The position numbers were made by a program, and so were the translations under genes. A stretch of DNA of 64,000 nt from Fidelibacterota bacterium (lineage in GTDB: Bacteria; Marinisomatota; Marinisomatia; Marinisomatales; S15-B10). How positions within the stretch are numbered: the first letter of the stretch is position 1; every line of letters starts with the position of its first letter. The stretch spans positions 131,047 to 195,046 of the forward strand of contig PAYY01000007.1 in assembly GCA_002715465.1 (NCBI GenBank), given 5' to 3'. The notes under the pieces are model-generated. The model ran no database searches, was not told the DNA's origin, and saw nothing but the letters and a program-made list of their open reading frames with translations. Below, piece by piece: positions 9,372 through 18,031 of the stretch.

Positions 9372-10673
9372 TCACCTCAAAATTGTCTGGTGTCTTTGTG
9401 GCCCTAGAGATACAATAGTTATGGGACAATTAATTTCTTGCTCAATAAAATCAATAAAAACTTTCATGTTATCTGGCAACATATTGTACCCTTGGGAACA
9501 GATTTCTTCTATCTCTTCCCCATTTTTTTCTGGCCAGCCTAGTACAGAAGTGTAAACTGGTTTTACTTGACGCATTTTACCTAAACTTCCTGGCATTTCT
9601 GAAAGTTTTTCATCATTTATTTCATATTGCGTACAAATCTTTAATGTATCCATTCCACAAAGAATATCCATTTTAGTAAGAGAAATTTCGGTTAAACCAT
9701 TTACACGCACAGCTTGTCTTAATTGTACTAGATCAAGCCATCCTACACGGCGTGGCCTACCAGTAGTTGTTCCATACTCACTACCTCGCTCCCGAAGATA
9801 TTCAGCATCTTCTCCCTTTAGCTCTGTTGGAAAAGGTGAGATGCCGACTCTTGAGACATAGGCTTTTGCTACACCTATAACTCGTTGAGTTCCATTTATA
9901 CCAATTCCTGATCCAACACTCATCTGTCCAGCCACCGTATTTGAACTCGTTGTATGAGGGTACAGGCCATGATCTAAATCAAGAGAGAGACCTTGAGCAC
10001 CTTCAAAAAGGAAAGACTTTCCTTGAGAGTAAGCTTCAAATAATTCAACCTGTGTATCTGAAAGATATTTTTTCAATGCATCACCGTAACTAAGATAATC
10101 AGTATATATATCTTCAAAAGCTAAATCAAACTGTCGACCAAATGCTTGGGTTACAACTTTCTCGTTGAATTCATAAGCTCGCTGAAGTTTTTCTTCAAAA
10201 ATAGCCGGTTCTACTAGATCTCCGATACGTATTCCATGGCGATAGGCTTTATCTGCATATGCTGGCGCAATCCCCCGTTTTGTACTACCAGCTGCTAGAT
10301 CACCTTGATGAGAAGTCAAGCATTCATCCATAACAATGTGATATGGCATTATTACATGGGCTCTATCACTAATTTTTAAATTAGGTTTAATTTCTTTTTC
10401 TTCTAAAGAATTAATTTCTTGAATTAGATCTTTAGGATTAATCAAAACGCCATTACCTATAACAGAGATAGGTTTTGAATACAATACACCAGAAGGAATA
10501 TGATGTAGTTTATAGACATTGTCATTAACAATAACGGTATGACCAGCATTGTTACCACCTTGAAACCTTATCACATAATCACTTTTGCCAGCAAAATAAT
10601 CAGTGATTTTTCCTTTCCCTTCGTCACCCCATTGGGTCCCCACAATAGCAGTAACATTAGATTTATCAGTCAT
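9372..10673 (-). CDS. purA: Adenylosuccinate synthetase PurA
   Basis: PurA couples IMP and aspartate with GTP, the first step of the AMP branch. The 433-residue protein begins with the family GTP loop VGTQWGDEGKGKITD (Asp in QWGDEGKG is catalytic), then GGNNAGHT with the conserved His. DRAHVIMPYH, FEGAQGLSLDLDHG and TKMDILCG are further family marks. It is the first gene of the purine operon; the operon promoter should lie within 10674-10830, where I see no strong match to a standard promoter or to a purine riboswitch. Confidence 0.97.
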   Translation of the reverse strand: MTDKSNVTAIVGTQWGDEGKGKITDYFAGKSDYVIRFQGGNNAGHTVIVNDNVYKLHHIPSGVLYSKPISVIGNGVLINPKDLIQEINSLEEKEIKPNLKISDRAHVIMPYHIVMDECLTSHQGDLAAGSTKRGIAPAYADKAYRHGIRIGDLVEPAIFEEKLQRAYEFNEKVVTQAFGRQFDLAFEDIYTDYLSYGDALKKYLSDTQVELFEAYSQGKSFLFEGAQGLSLDLDHGLYPHTTSSNTVAGQMSVGSGIGINGTQRVIGVAKAYVSRVGISPFPTELKGEDAEYLRERGSEYGTTTGRPRRVGWLDLVQLRQAVRVNGLTEISLTKMDILCGMDTLKICTQYEINDEKLSEMPGSLGKMRQVKPVYTSVLGWPEKNGEEIEEICSQGYNMLPDNMKVFIDFIEQEINCPITIVSLGPQRHQTILR

Positions 10674-10832
10674 TATTCAATAGTAGTGATGGATAAATGA
10701 AGTATAGAGCGATACAAAAGTGGTTTTGTTCGCAAATTAATTTAAATATTCCTATAACTTTGTGTGAGTTTGATTTTTGGGATAAAGTCTGATTCATTAA
10801 TCAACCTTTTTCAAATTTATAGTTATTAGATT

Positions 10833-10865
10833 AAAACTGAGCCCAATTTTACATTGGATGGCTCA
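10833..10865 (-). terminator. Intrinsic terminator after the nucleoside hydrolase gene
   Basis: On the minus strand TGAGC (10861-10865) pairs with GCTCA (10838-10842), and inside it CCAAT pairs with ATTGG, with a five-base loop. GTTTTAAT follows on the minus strand, a short U tract. It begins about 50 bases after the nucleoside hydrolase stop. Read on the plus strand the hairpin has A residues after it, so it should act only on the minus strand. It insulates the purine operon from the upstream gene. Confidence 0.6.
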
Positions 10866-10913
10866 AAAGACAAATCTCAAAGTCTTAATTTTCAAATCTT
10901 TTGGGTGCTTTCA

Positions 10914-11936
10914 CTAGTTTTTTGCAAGTGAAAATTTTTCCATTGATTCGTAAAAATCTTTTAATATTAAGTTTTTATCAAATTCCTCCCACAGGATTAT
11001 TTTCCTATTATTGTTGGGTTGATCGAACCATTTTCCATTAATTAATTCGGGGGCGGGGATTTTTGTTGATTTTGCCCATGAAGGGTTTTTTATAATTGCA
11101 ACAGCAGCCATATCAAATAAAGCACGTGATGGTGGATTCCCAACCAATTCAATATTTTTAAAAAGATTAACTGAATAATCACCAAAGTTATAGAATAAAT
11201 TTCCATGACGGCCCGTAACAGGCTCGTAAATTTTAGGTCCTTTTCCAGGCATTCTTTGTTCTATATCTGATAGTAAAACTCTTACAGCATCTGTTCCTGA
11301 AGTCTTTCCATAACGTACAGTTGCTATTTCAAATTCAACATTTGTATTTAAAATATATTGTAATGAGGATGGATCATTTATTTGGTTATATTCTCCAGGT
11401 TCAGGAAAATTAGAACCCAACCACACAACTCTTATTTTTGGAATAATTGAGGGGTCTTTATAAATCGCAAGAGCAATATTGGTTAATTTACCTACGGGCA
11501 ATAAAACAAGTTTAGCATTAGAGGGTTTTTTTGCTTCGGCGATAATAAAATCAACAGCTTTATGTCCATCAAAGAAGTGTTCTTGAAAATTTTCAGTTAT
11601 TTCTTTAAAAGAGCCGTTAGCGCCTCGATAAATTTTTATTTGGGAATAGAGAGAACATAATTTCACTATTCTTTCTGCTTCTTGATAGTGTTCTTCTATA
11701 TCACCACCATTAAAAGTTCTATTAACAGTAATACCTTCAACTTGGAAATAATCGCCATTGAATAACATATAAGCTATTGCATGCTGGTCATCTAATTCAT
11801 TGTTTGCATCAGTATCAAGAATTACCCTGGTTTTCTGATTGTTTGTAAAGCATCCAAGTAAAAATAATGCCATCAATATGTTAAGCAGATAAATCTTGAT
11901 TGTAATGAAATGCATACTATTCCTTATTATTCTCAT
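10914..11936 (-). CDS. Nucleoside hydrolase family lipoprotein
   Basis: The family splits the N-glycosidic bond of nucleosides to free base and ribose. The signature DTDANNELDDQHAI (residues 41-54) holds the aspartates that bind the catalytic Ca2+ in inosine-uridine nucleoside hydrolases. A hydrophobic N-terminus ends in LLGC (Cys29), a lipobox, so the enzyme is likely a lipoprotein working in the periplasm or at the cell surface; the ATG at codon 8 is an alternative start. It is divergent from a sugar transporter plus ribokinase pair, which fits release, uptake and phosphorylation of ribose. The exact nucleoside preference cannot be told, and some relatives act on other ribosides. Confidence 0.85.
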   Translation of the reverse strand: MRIIRNSMHFITIKIYLLNILMALFLLGCFTNNQKTRVILDTDANNELDDQHAIAYMLFNGDYFQVEGITVNRTFNGGDIEEHYQEAERIVKLCSLYSQIKIYRGANGSFKEITENFQEHFFDGHKAVDFIIAEAKKPSNAKLVLLPVGKLTNIALAIYKDPSIIPKIRVVWLGSNFPEPGEYNQINDPSSLQYILNTNVEFEIATVRYGKTSGTDAVRVLLSDIEQRMPGKGPKIYEPVTGRHGNLFYNFGDYSVNLFKNIELVGNPPSRALFDMAAVAIIKNPSWAKSTKIPAPELINGKWFDQPNNNRKIILWEEFDKNLILKDFYESMEKFSLAKN

Positions 11937-12029
11937 TAGGCGAAAGTAATGATCAATAATGAAATATCCATTAGATTCAACAAAGTTATGAAATTAATTT
12001 TAAATTCAAGGCATAATAGAAAATCATTT

Positions 12030-12050
12030 TTTTATCAGATTTAGATAAAA
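12030..12050. promoter_or_regulatory. Inverted repeat in divergent promoter region
   Basis: TTTTATC (12030-12036) and GATAAAA (12044-12050) form a perfect 7-base inverted repeat with a 7-base spacer. It sits between the divergent nucleoside hydrolase and sugar transporter genes, about 55 bases before the transporter start, a fitting place for an operator shared by both. The window holds no obvious cognate regulator. In AT-rich DNA such a repeat can also arise by chance. Confidence 0.3.
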
Positions 12051-12104
12051 TTATAAATAAAGTAACCATATAAAAATACAGGGGTCTTAAAGGGGAGTAC
12101 TTAT

Positions 12105-13103
12105 ATGTTAATTATTGATTCTTACATTGTTGCTGTTATCATGTGTTTTATCACTATGCTATGTTGGGGATCTTGGGCAAACACGCAGAAATTAGCTAGT
12201 AAAGAATGGCCATTTCAACTATTCTACTGGGACTATGCTATTGGTGTTTTGCTACTTGCTTTAGGGCTAGCATTCACTATAGGTAGTATTGGAGAGAATG
12301 GAAGAGGTTTTATTGAGGACTTAAATCAAGGAAGCAACAAAATGCTTTTGTCTGCATTTTTAGGGGGGGTTGTATTCAATTTTGGCAATATTTTACTTGT
12401 TGCAGCAATTGATATTGCAGGTATGGCCGTTGCTTTTCCTGTTGGCATTGGTATTGCATTAGCTCAAGGGGTCTTTGTCAATTATCTGGCTAAACCGGAA
12501 GGAAATCCTTTAATACTATTTTTTGGAGTGACATTAGTATTAATAGCAATCATAGTAGATGCAATTGCATATAAAAAACTTCAAACTAATGCGAAAAAAG
12601 GTATTGCTAAGGGATTAATATTATCAATTCTTGCAGGCATTTCACTTGGTTTTTTCTATAAGTTTGTCGCTGATTCTATGATAACAAATTATTATAGTCC
12701 AGAAATTGGACTTTTGACTCCATATACAGCTTTAGTTATATTTTCTTTAGGTCTATTTGTTTCTAATTTTGTTTTTATAACGGCAATAATGTTAAAACCA
12801 ATTAGTGGAAAGCCAGTTTCCTTAGGGGATTATTTTACTAATGGTAACACAAAATTACATTTAATTGGTATTCTTGGGGGGGCTATATGGAGTGTAGGCA
12901 TGTCATTTAGTATAATTGCCTCGGGTGCAGCTGGCCCAGCTATTTCATATGGGCTAGGCCAAGGGGCTGTAATGGTTGCCGCTGTTTGGGGTGTTTTTGT
13001 TTGGAAAGAGTTTGAAGAAGCTCCAGTAGGTACTAATAAATTAATTTCTTTTATGTTTTTATTTTTTATAGTTGGGTTGGGTTTAATCATTGTTTCAAAG
13101 TAA
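12105..13103 (+). CDS. GRP-type sugar transporter (RbsU/GlcU-like DMT family)
   Basis: This is a 332-residue, about ten-helix inner-membrane protein. The N-terminal MCFITMLCWGSWANTQKLAS and following YWDYAIGVLL resemble the glucose/ribose porter (GRP) branch of the drug/metabolite transporter superfamily, which takes up sugars by proton symport. The C-terminal AAGPAISYGLGQGAVMVAAVWG is also typical of that family. The start has a strong Shine-Dalgarno (AAAGGGGAG at 12089-12097). The ribokinase gene begins 24 bases downstream, so ribose is the likeliest substrate. Substrate assignment is by context, not by residues. Confidence 0.82.
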   Translation: MLIIDSYIVAVIMCFITMLCWGSWANTQKLASKEWPFQLFYWDYAIGVLLLALGLAFTIGSIGENGRGFIEDLNQGSNKMLLSAFLGGVVFNFGNILLVAAIDIAGMAVAFPVGIGIALAQGVFVNYLAKPEGNPLILFFGVTLVLIAIIVDAIAYKKLQTNAKKGIAKGLILSILAGISLGFFYKFVADSMITNYYSPEIGLLTPYTALVIFSLGLFVSNFVFITAIMLKPISGKPVSLGDYFTNGNTKLHLIGILGGAIWSVGMSFSIIASGAAGPAISYGLGQGAVMVAAVWGVFVWKEFEEAPVGTNKLISFMFLFFIVGLGLIIVSK

Positions 13104-13127
13104 TTAAATAAAAAATGGATTGTTAAA

Positions 13128-14039
13128 ATGAAAATTGTCGTAATGGGAAGTTATAATACTGATATGATAGTCAAAGTGCCTCATATACCGAAACCTGGCG
13201 AAACTGTTTTAGGAGGAAAATTCACTACAGCACCTGGAGGTAAAGGGGCCAATCAAGCGGTTGCAGCAGCCAGAATTGGTGGGGATGTTACTTTTATTGC
13301 CAGAGTTGGAGATGATAGTCTTGGTAAAGAAGCAATTAAGAGATTCGAATCTGAAAACATCAACACAAAATATATAAAAAGAGATTTAGTGGATCCCTCT
13401 GGTGTTGCATTAATTGTTGTTGATAAAAATGGTCAAAATAGTATTGCGGTTGCACTTGGAGCTAATTCAAACTTATCCCCAAGTGACGTTGATGATTCAA
13501 TGGAAATAATTGAATCTGCTGAAATATTATTAACACAGTTAGAGACACCACTGTCTTCAGTTGAAAAAGTAATTTCACTAGCTAAAGCTGCAGGAACAAA
13601 AGTCGTTCTTAATCCAGCACCAGCTCAAGCGCTCAGCGATGATTTATTACATAATATAACAGTAATTACTCCCAATGAATCAGAATCAGAAGCACTTACA
13701 GGCATTGCTGTAACTGATTTTTCTAGTGCGGAAAAAGCTGCAGATGTTTTGTTATATAAAGGTATAAAAACTGTAGTGATTACAATGGGAGAAAAAGGTG
13801 CCTTGTTAAAAACTAACAGTTGCACACAAATAATTAATCCTTTAAATGTTGATGCAGTAGATGCTACTGCTGCTGGCGATGTTTTTAACGGGGCTTTAGT
13901 CGTAGCGATGGCTGAGGGGAATACTTTGGAAGCAAGTGTAGAATTTGCTAATGCAGCGGCAGCATTTTCAGTGACAAAATTAGGTGCTCAGCCATCTGCT
14001 CCTAATAGAACTGAAGTAGACATGATGTTAAATAATTGA
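13128..14039 (+). CDS. rbsK: Ribokinase RbsK (PfkB family)
   Basis: Ribokinase phosphorylates ribose at O5 with ATP. The 303-residue protein has the PfkB signature 1 region GGKGANQAVAAARIGGDV (37-54) and signature 2 DATAAGDVFNGAL (245-257), in which Asp251 is the catalytic base; DATAAGD is the usual ribokinase form. NPAPA and TPNESE blocks near 162-186 are also typical. It is directly downstream of the GRP-type transporter on the same strand and probably cotranscribed. The divergent nucleoside hydrolase would supply ribose. Some PfkB relatives use other sugars, but the overall fit to RbsK is good. Confidence 0.92.
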   Translation: MKIVVMGSYNTDMIVKVPHIPKPGETVLGGKFTTAPGGKGANQAVAAARIGGDVTFIARVGDDSLGKEAIKRFESENINTKYIKRDLVDPSGVALIVVDKNGQNSIAVALGANSNLSPSDVDDSMEIIESAEILLTQLETPLSSVEKVISLAKAAGTKVVLNPAPAQALSDDLLHNITVITPNESESEALTGIAVTDFSSAEKAADVLLYKGIKTVVITMGEKGALLKTNSCTQIINPLNVDAVDATAAGDVFNGALVVAMAEGNTLEASVEFANAAAAFSVTKLGAQPSAPNRTEVDMMLNN

Positions 14040-14058
14040 AAATTTATTACATTATAGT

Positions 14059-14439
14059 TTAATCAATATATTTTTCTACTGTTATTTTTTCACCTGGCTG
14101 GATAAACTGTAATGTATTTGCTTCTTCTTCTATTTCCCCCAGTATATTACATGCTGTAGCGAGCCTAGATTCATTACCTTCTGAAATAGGTGTCGGACCA
14201 AAGGGTAAGGCTAACGAGTTTCCTTCTACCCAAAAACAAATTGTTCCTGGGGCAACCACTTGTCTAGCATCTTTTTCAAGAGAAACGCTCATTGGCACAG
14301 AAAAATAGACTTCCTCTCCCCAAGTATTAGCATATGACTCTATAGGAAGAAGTTTAATAAGAGCTTGAGTTGAAGGTGTGTTTTTTAACAATGCTGAAAT
14401 ATTGCCAGTTTTCCAAGAAATTTTTATACGTGTTTTCAT
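14059..14439 (-). CDS. Cyclophilin-like fold protein (PF04126/TM1367 type)
   Basis: This 126-residue protein matches the small cyclophilin-like family first seen as Thermotoga TM1367. Marks are NTWGEEVYFSVP near 58-69, a VAPGTICFWVEGNSLALPFGPTP block near 82-104, and a final QPGEKITVEK. The fold resembles cyclophilin but the family has no proven prolyl isomerase activity, and its role is unknown. It is downstream of, and in the same direction as, a DASS-family transporter with a 57-base gap, so they may be cotranscribed. It ends facing the ribokinase gene. Confidence 0.75.
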   Translation of the reverse strand: MKTRIKISWKTGNISALLKNTPSTQALIKLLPIESYANTWGEEVYFSVPMSVSLEKDARQVVAPGTICFWVEGNSLALPFGPTPISEGNESRLATACNILGEIEEEANTLQFIQPGEKITVEKYID

Positions 14440-14496
14440 TAATTAAGACAAACTACCTTGTAAAGTTCCTGCAATAATTGAATTAATCCAAATAAG

Positions 14497-15942
14497 TTAT
14501 CCGAAAACAATAGGAGCTAATATTAATGAAACTATAGATACAATGATAATACCAATAAAATTTAGAACTATACCTCCTTTTACCATCTCTGGGATTCTAA
14601 TATACCCTGATCCATAAACAATGGCATTAGGAGGAGTGGCGACAGGAAGCATAAAAGCACAACTAGCAGCCAATGCAGCAACTAGGGAAAAAACCAAAGG
14701 ATTAATATTTATACCTATTGCGAGGGCTGCTACTACAGGCAGGAATGTACCTGTTGTTGCTACATTACTAGTAAGTTCTGTCAAGGTAGTGATAAGGGTT
14801 GCTATTGCTATCACAAGAATTATGATCCCAGCTTCTCCTAAAATAACTAAACTACTACCAATCCACTCTGCAAGCCCAGTTCGGGTAAATGAAGAAGCAA
14901 GACTAAGACCCCCACCAAAAAGGAGTAATAATCCCCAAGGAAGTTTCTGCATCACTTCCCAATTCATAAGATATGGATTCTCTTTGTCTCCGCTAGGGAT
15001 GAGGAATAAAGATATAGCTGACATTAACGCAATACCAGCATCTGTAAGTTGTATTAGTTGTGGAAAGGAATTTAAAATTGGGCGCGTAATCCATCCTAAA
15101 GCTGTAATCAAAAAAACAATTCCAACCCGTTTCTCCGCATTACTCATAGATCCCAGTCTTATCCGCATGTTAGATAGACTATGGTGAGTTTTTTCAGAAG
15201 TAATAAAGTTAACAGGAAAAATGATTTTTGTTAACACTATCCATGCACAGGGAACCATAACTATTGTTAATGGCAGACCTACAAGCATGAAACTACCGAA
15301 CTGAATTTCAGTATAACCATTTTCTAATAAGAATCCTGCAAGTAACGCATTTGGTGCGGTTCCTATCAATGTGGCCATACCTCCCATTGTTGCACTGTAG
15401 GCTATCCCTAATAGAAGTGCTACTTGGAAATTATGTTTCTGAGTATCGCTGATTTCATTCCCAGCTTGATTGACAATTTTTATAACAGAAACACCAATCG
15501 GCAATAACATCAATGTTGTAGAAGTATTCATTACCCACATACTGATAATCGCACTAGAAAACATAAAACCACCTATTAAGGAACGACCACTGTGTCCTGC
15601 AGATGTTAATATTATAAGAGCAATACGCTTATGTAGATTCCATTTCTCTATTGCTAGAGCAAGAACAAAACCACCCCAAAATAGATATATAATTGGACTA
15701 GAATAAGGAGTTGCTATAACTTTTATATTTCCAATATCAAAAAGAGGAAAAACAACTAATGGAATTAAGGCTGTTATTGCAACAGGAACAGCTTCTGTAC
15801 ACCACCAAATTGCCATCCATATTGAACCAGTAGCTGTGTACCATGCTGCTTGGCTCATATCCATTGGTATAGGTAAAAGAGACATACTAAATGCAATTAT
15901 TGGGCCAAGCCAAAGACCTATTTTTTGATAATTTTCTTTCAT
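14497..15942 (-). CDS. DASS/SLC13-family anion symporter
   Basis: The 481-residue inner-membrane protein has about 11-12 hydrophobic segments and the divalent anion:Na+ symporter marks: WWCTEAVPVAITALIPLV near 46-63, MNTSTTLMLLPIGVSV, and near the C-terminus LTSNVATTGTFLPVVAALA and ATPPNAIVYGSG. These SNT-type (serine-asparagine-threonine) stretches form the substrate and sodium sites in VcINDY and relatives. Likely substrates are C4-dicarboxylates, citrate or sulfate; the sequence does not say which. The cyclophilin-like gene follows on the same strand. Confidence 0.88.
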   Translation of the reverse strand: MKENYQKIGLWLGPIIAFSMSLLPIPMDMSQAAWYTATGSIWMAIWWCTEAVPVAITALIPLVVFPLFDIGNIKVIATPYSSPIIYLFWGGFVLALAIEKWNLHKRIALIILTSAGHSGRSLIGGFMFSSAIISMWVMNTSTTLMLLPIGVSVIKIVNQAGNEISDTQKHNFQVALLLGIAYSATMGGMATLIGTAPNALLAGFLLENGYTEIQFGSFMLVGLPLTIVMVPCAWIVLTKIIFPVNFITSEKTHHSLSNMRIRLGSMSNAEKRVGIVFLITALGWITRPILNSFPQLIQLTDAGIALMSAISLFLIPSGDKENPYLMNWEVMQKLPWGLLLLFGGGLSLASSFTRTGLAEWIGSSLVILGEAGIIILVIAIATLITTLTELTSNVATTGTFLPVVAALAIGININPLVFSLVAALAASCAFMLPVATPPNAIVYGSGYIRIPEMVKGGIVLNFIGIIIVSIVSLILAPIVFG

Positions 15943-16003
15943 TTGATTGTACTTTTATAGTTTAGTTAATAGGTAAAAAAAATAGACCATGTCTTGATTA
16001 CTA

Positions 16004-17392
16004 TCAAGGATAAGATTGTTGATTGTTTCTAACCGAAATTGTTGGTAATGAAGGAGTTGAAAAATTATAATTAAGATTATTTTTTAAATATTTATTAAAA
16101 AATTGGAGGGTTGTAGAATTAACAATTCTCACTATTTGTTTACCATTTGGGAAACCAGTTAGTCCAATGATCGGTGCAATGGGAGAGAATAGTGGTACAT
16201 CGGCAAAATCATAGTGCTTTGCTCCTTTAACTGAAATATGATAAGCAACTGCTGTGCTTTGTTTAATAAGCAGATCAAGATAGTGAAGATGTCGTTTCTC
16301 ATTCCATGAATCCCATCTTTCTTGTCCAATATATAGGAATGGAACATTTAATTGTGTTTCATTATCCAATAATGCAAACGGCACAAACCAGCCATCTAGG
16401 GCAACAACTGCCTTGATTCTCTCATTGCTCATAGCGGATAAAACAGCTGTAGCACCACCAAAAGAATGACCAACTACACCGATTTTTGTAAAATCAATGC
16501 TTTCACTAATTAATGTCTCTTTTTTATCCAGTTTCTGAAGAATGAAAAAAATATCACTTATTCTTGTATCAAGTTGATTATTACGAATTTTTAGCCATAA
16601 TGAATCAGAAGTACCTTCAGGAATAGCTGAACGATAATCAGCGAACTTTAAATTTCCATCACTATTTAATGTTGGAAACACTGTTGTATTTGCATCAAAA
16701 GCGTGATCCATTGCTACTACTATATATCCGTTACTCGCAAGCTCTTCCATAAGGATAGTATTTTGTGTTCGCATACCTCCAAGTCCGTGAGAAAAAATTA
16801 TTAGTGGAAACGAACCCTTTGAGGGAGAACTATTATGATATGAATTAGTTTTGACAAGAGCTAGATGACTAAGCATAAAACTTGGAAGCCCAACGCGATC
16901 ACCAATAGCTTTGGATCGAAATTTCATATGATCAAGATAAGGTAAAGGTGAAGAAATATGGTGTTCTTTAGATGGATACCAAAATTGAACTACTATATTT
17001 CTGAAGTCTAATGGATCATTTGTAAACAATTCAACCCTAGAACTGTCAGTCCAATCATATATTTTTGAACCTATGTTAAAGGATCCTGTTGGATTTGATA
17101 GGCTAATTATAGGAATTAGAAAAGGCAATAAAATTGCTAATAACCAAGTCATGATTAAAACTAAAGAAATGCTTAAACGAAATTCTTTATTTTTAATAAA
17201 AACAAAAAGACCCAGCAGAAAATAAAGAGGTATCATTTGCCACCTATATCCTTCAATGATAAGATGGATAATAGTGAAAATAATATTAATAAAAATTAAT
17301 AGTAGAGTTTCTCTTCTAAGAAATTTTCTAATTGATAGATTTATAATTACAACAAAAGCTAATAAAATCGAGATAATTTCAAAAAACCGCAT
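16004..17392 (-). CDS. PAF-acetylhydrolase-like alpha/beta hydrolase with membrane anchor
   Basis: The first about 100 residues form three to four membrane segments; the rest is an alpha/beta hydrolase. The nucleophile is Ser310 in GVVGHSFGGATAV, with Asp333 (ALDGWFVPF) and His393 (AKHYDF) as the likely triad. The Ser-Asp spacing of 23 and the LDxW sequence are the same as in plasma platelet-activating-factor acetylhydrolase, which frees short or oxidised acyl chains from phospholipids. An SHGLGGMRTQ segment (201-210) gives the oxyanion-hole region. The catalytic domain is probably periplasmic. Substrate here is unknown; other short-chain esters are possible. Confidence 0.8.
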   Translation of the reverse strand: MRFFEIISILLAFVVIINLSIRKFLRRETLLLIFINIIFTIIHLIIEGYRWQMIPLYFLLGLFVFIKNKEFRLSISLVLIMTWLLAILLPFLIPIISLSNPTGSFNIGSKIYDWTDSSRVELFTNDPLDFRNIVVQFWYPSKEHHISSPLPYLDHMKFRSKAIGDRVGLPSFMLSHLALVKTNSYHNSSPSKGSFPLIIFSHGLGGMRTQNTILMEELASNGYIVVAMDHAFDANTTVFPTLNSDGNLKFADYRSAIPEGTSDSLWLKIRNNQLDTRISDIFFILQKLDKKETLISESIDFTKIGVVGHSFGGATAVLSAMSNERIKAVVALDGWFVPFALLDNETQLNVPFLYIGQERWDSWNEKRHLHYLDLLIKQSTAVAYHISVKGAKHYDFADVPLFSPIAPIIGLTGFPNGKQIVRIVNSTTLQFFNKYLKNNLNYNFSTPSLPTISVRNNQQSYP

Positions 17393-17454
17393 ATTTTTAT
17401 AAGGTGAGCAAAATAATTCTGAAATTAGGGTTGAATTATTAATTTAAAATTAAA

Positions 17455-17949
17455 TTAATCATGGATATCTAAATTGGGCTTTGCTCCGGTCATTTCTAGA
17501 ATGATAGTGGTGTTTTGTCGAAAACAATAATGCTGAACAGCGACCATTTTGAAAAAGTGGATGAAAGCTACGTAAAATAATAATCCATGAATCCATCCGG
17601 GGATTACTCCAGTATCAACACCGCCTCCAATAATAAATGTTGTCATTATAAGGAATACATTAAGCAGAGTTGGTGGATACAACTTCCGTTTAATTTCGTT
17701 TGAACGTTTGTGATAATTCTTATCTGCATTATTTTCCTGAATATATTCTTTAATGCTTACACCAGTACCTACGAAAAAGAACATAACAAGAACTTCGGTA
17801 AAAAGGTAAACTATAGCCGTAACAAAACCGAAAGCGGAGTGATTTACTCCAAAGAAAAGAAACCCAAAAATTCCTTGAGATCCTGAAATTACCAACAAAA
17901 CAAGTGTCAAAAACGATAAGAAATAAATGGTTATCATGAAGAAAAACAT
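17455..17949 (-). CDS. Unknown four-helix membrane protein
   Basis: I do not recognise this 164-residue protein. It has four hydrophobic stretches: about 5-30, 37-63, 90-112 and 118-140. A charged loop (YIQENNADKNYHKRSNEIKRK) joins helices two and three. Histidines near helix ends (HSAFGF, HGLLFY, HFFKMV, HYCF) recall small haem-binding membrane proteins, but no family motif proves it. The start could also be the Met at codon 5. It lies alone between the PAF-AH-like gene and ychF, same strand, with gaps of 62 and 82 bases. Confidence 0.65.
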   Translation of the reverse strand: MFFFMITIYFLSFLTLVLLVISGSQGIFGFLFFGVNHSAFGFVTAIVYLFTEVLVMFFFVGTGVSIKEYIQENNADKNYHKRSNEIKRKLYPPTLLNVFLIMTTFIIGGGVDTGVIPGWIHGLLFYVAFIHFFKMVAVQHYCFRQNTTIILEMTGAKPNLDIHD

Positions 17950-18031
17950 TATTACAATCTCCGTTAATCTCTGTTATACATATTAATTATAATATTACTA
18001 TCCTTATCCAAAGTTATCCGTCAGCAATTTT

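Noticed and set aside
10674..10832. Purine riboswitch before purA
   Set aside because: No conserved purine-aptamer core or fitting three-way junction was seen by eye.
14621..15187. 188-codon plus-strand frame
   Set aside because: It is the antisense shadow of the DASS transporter gene.
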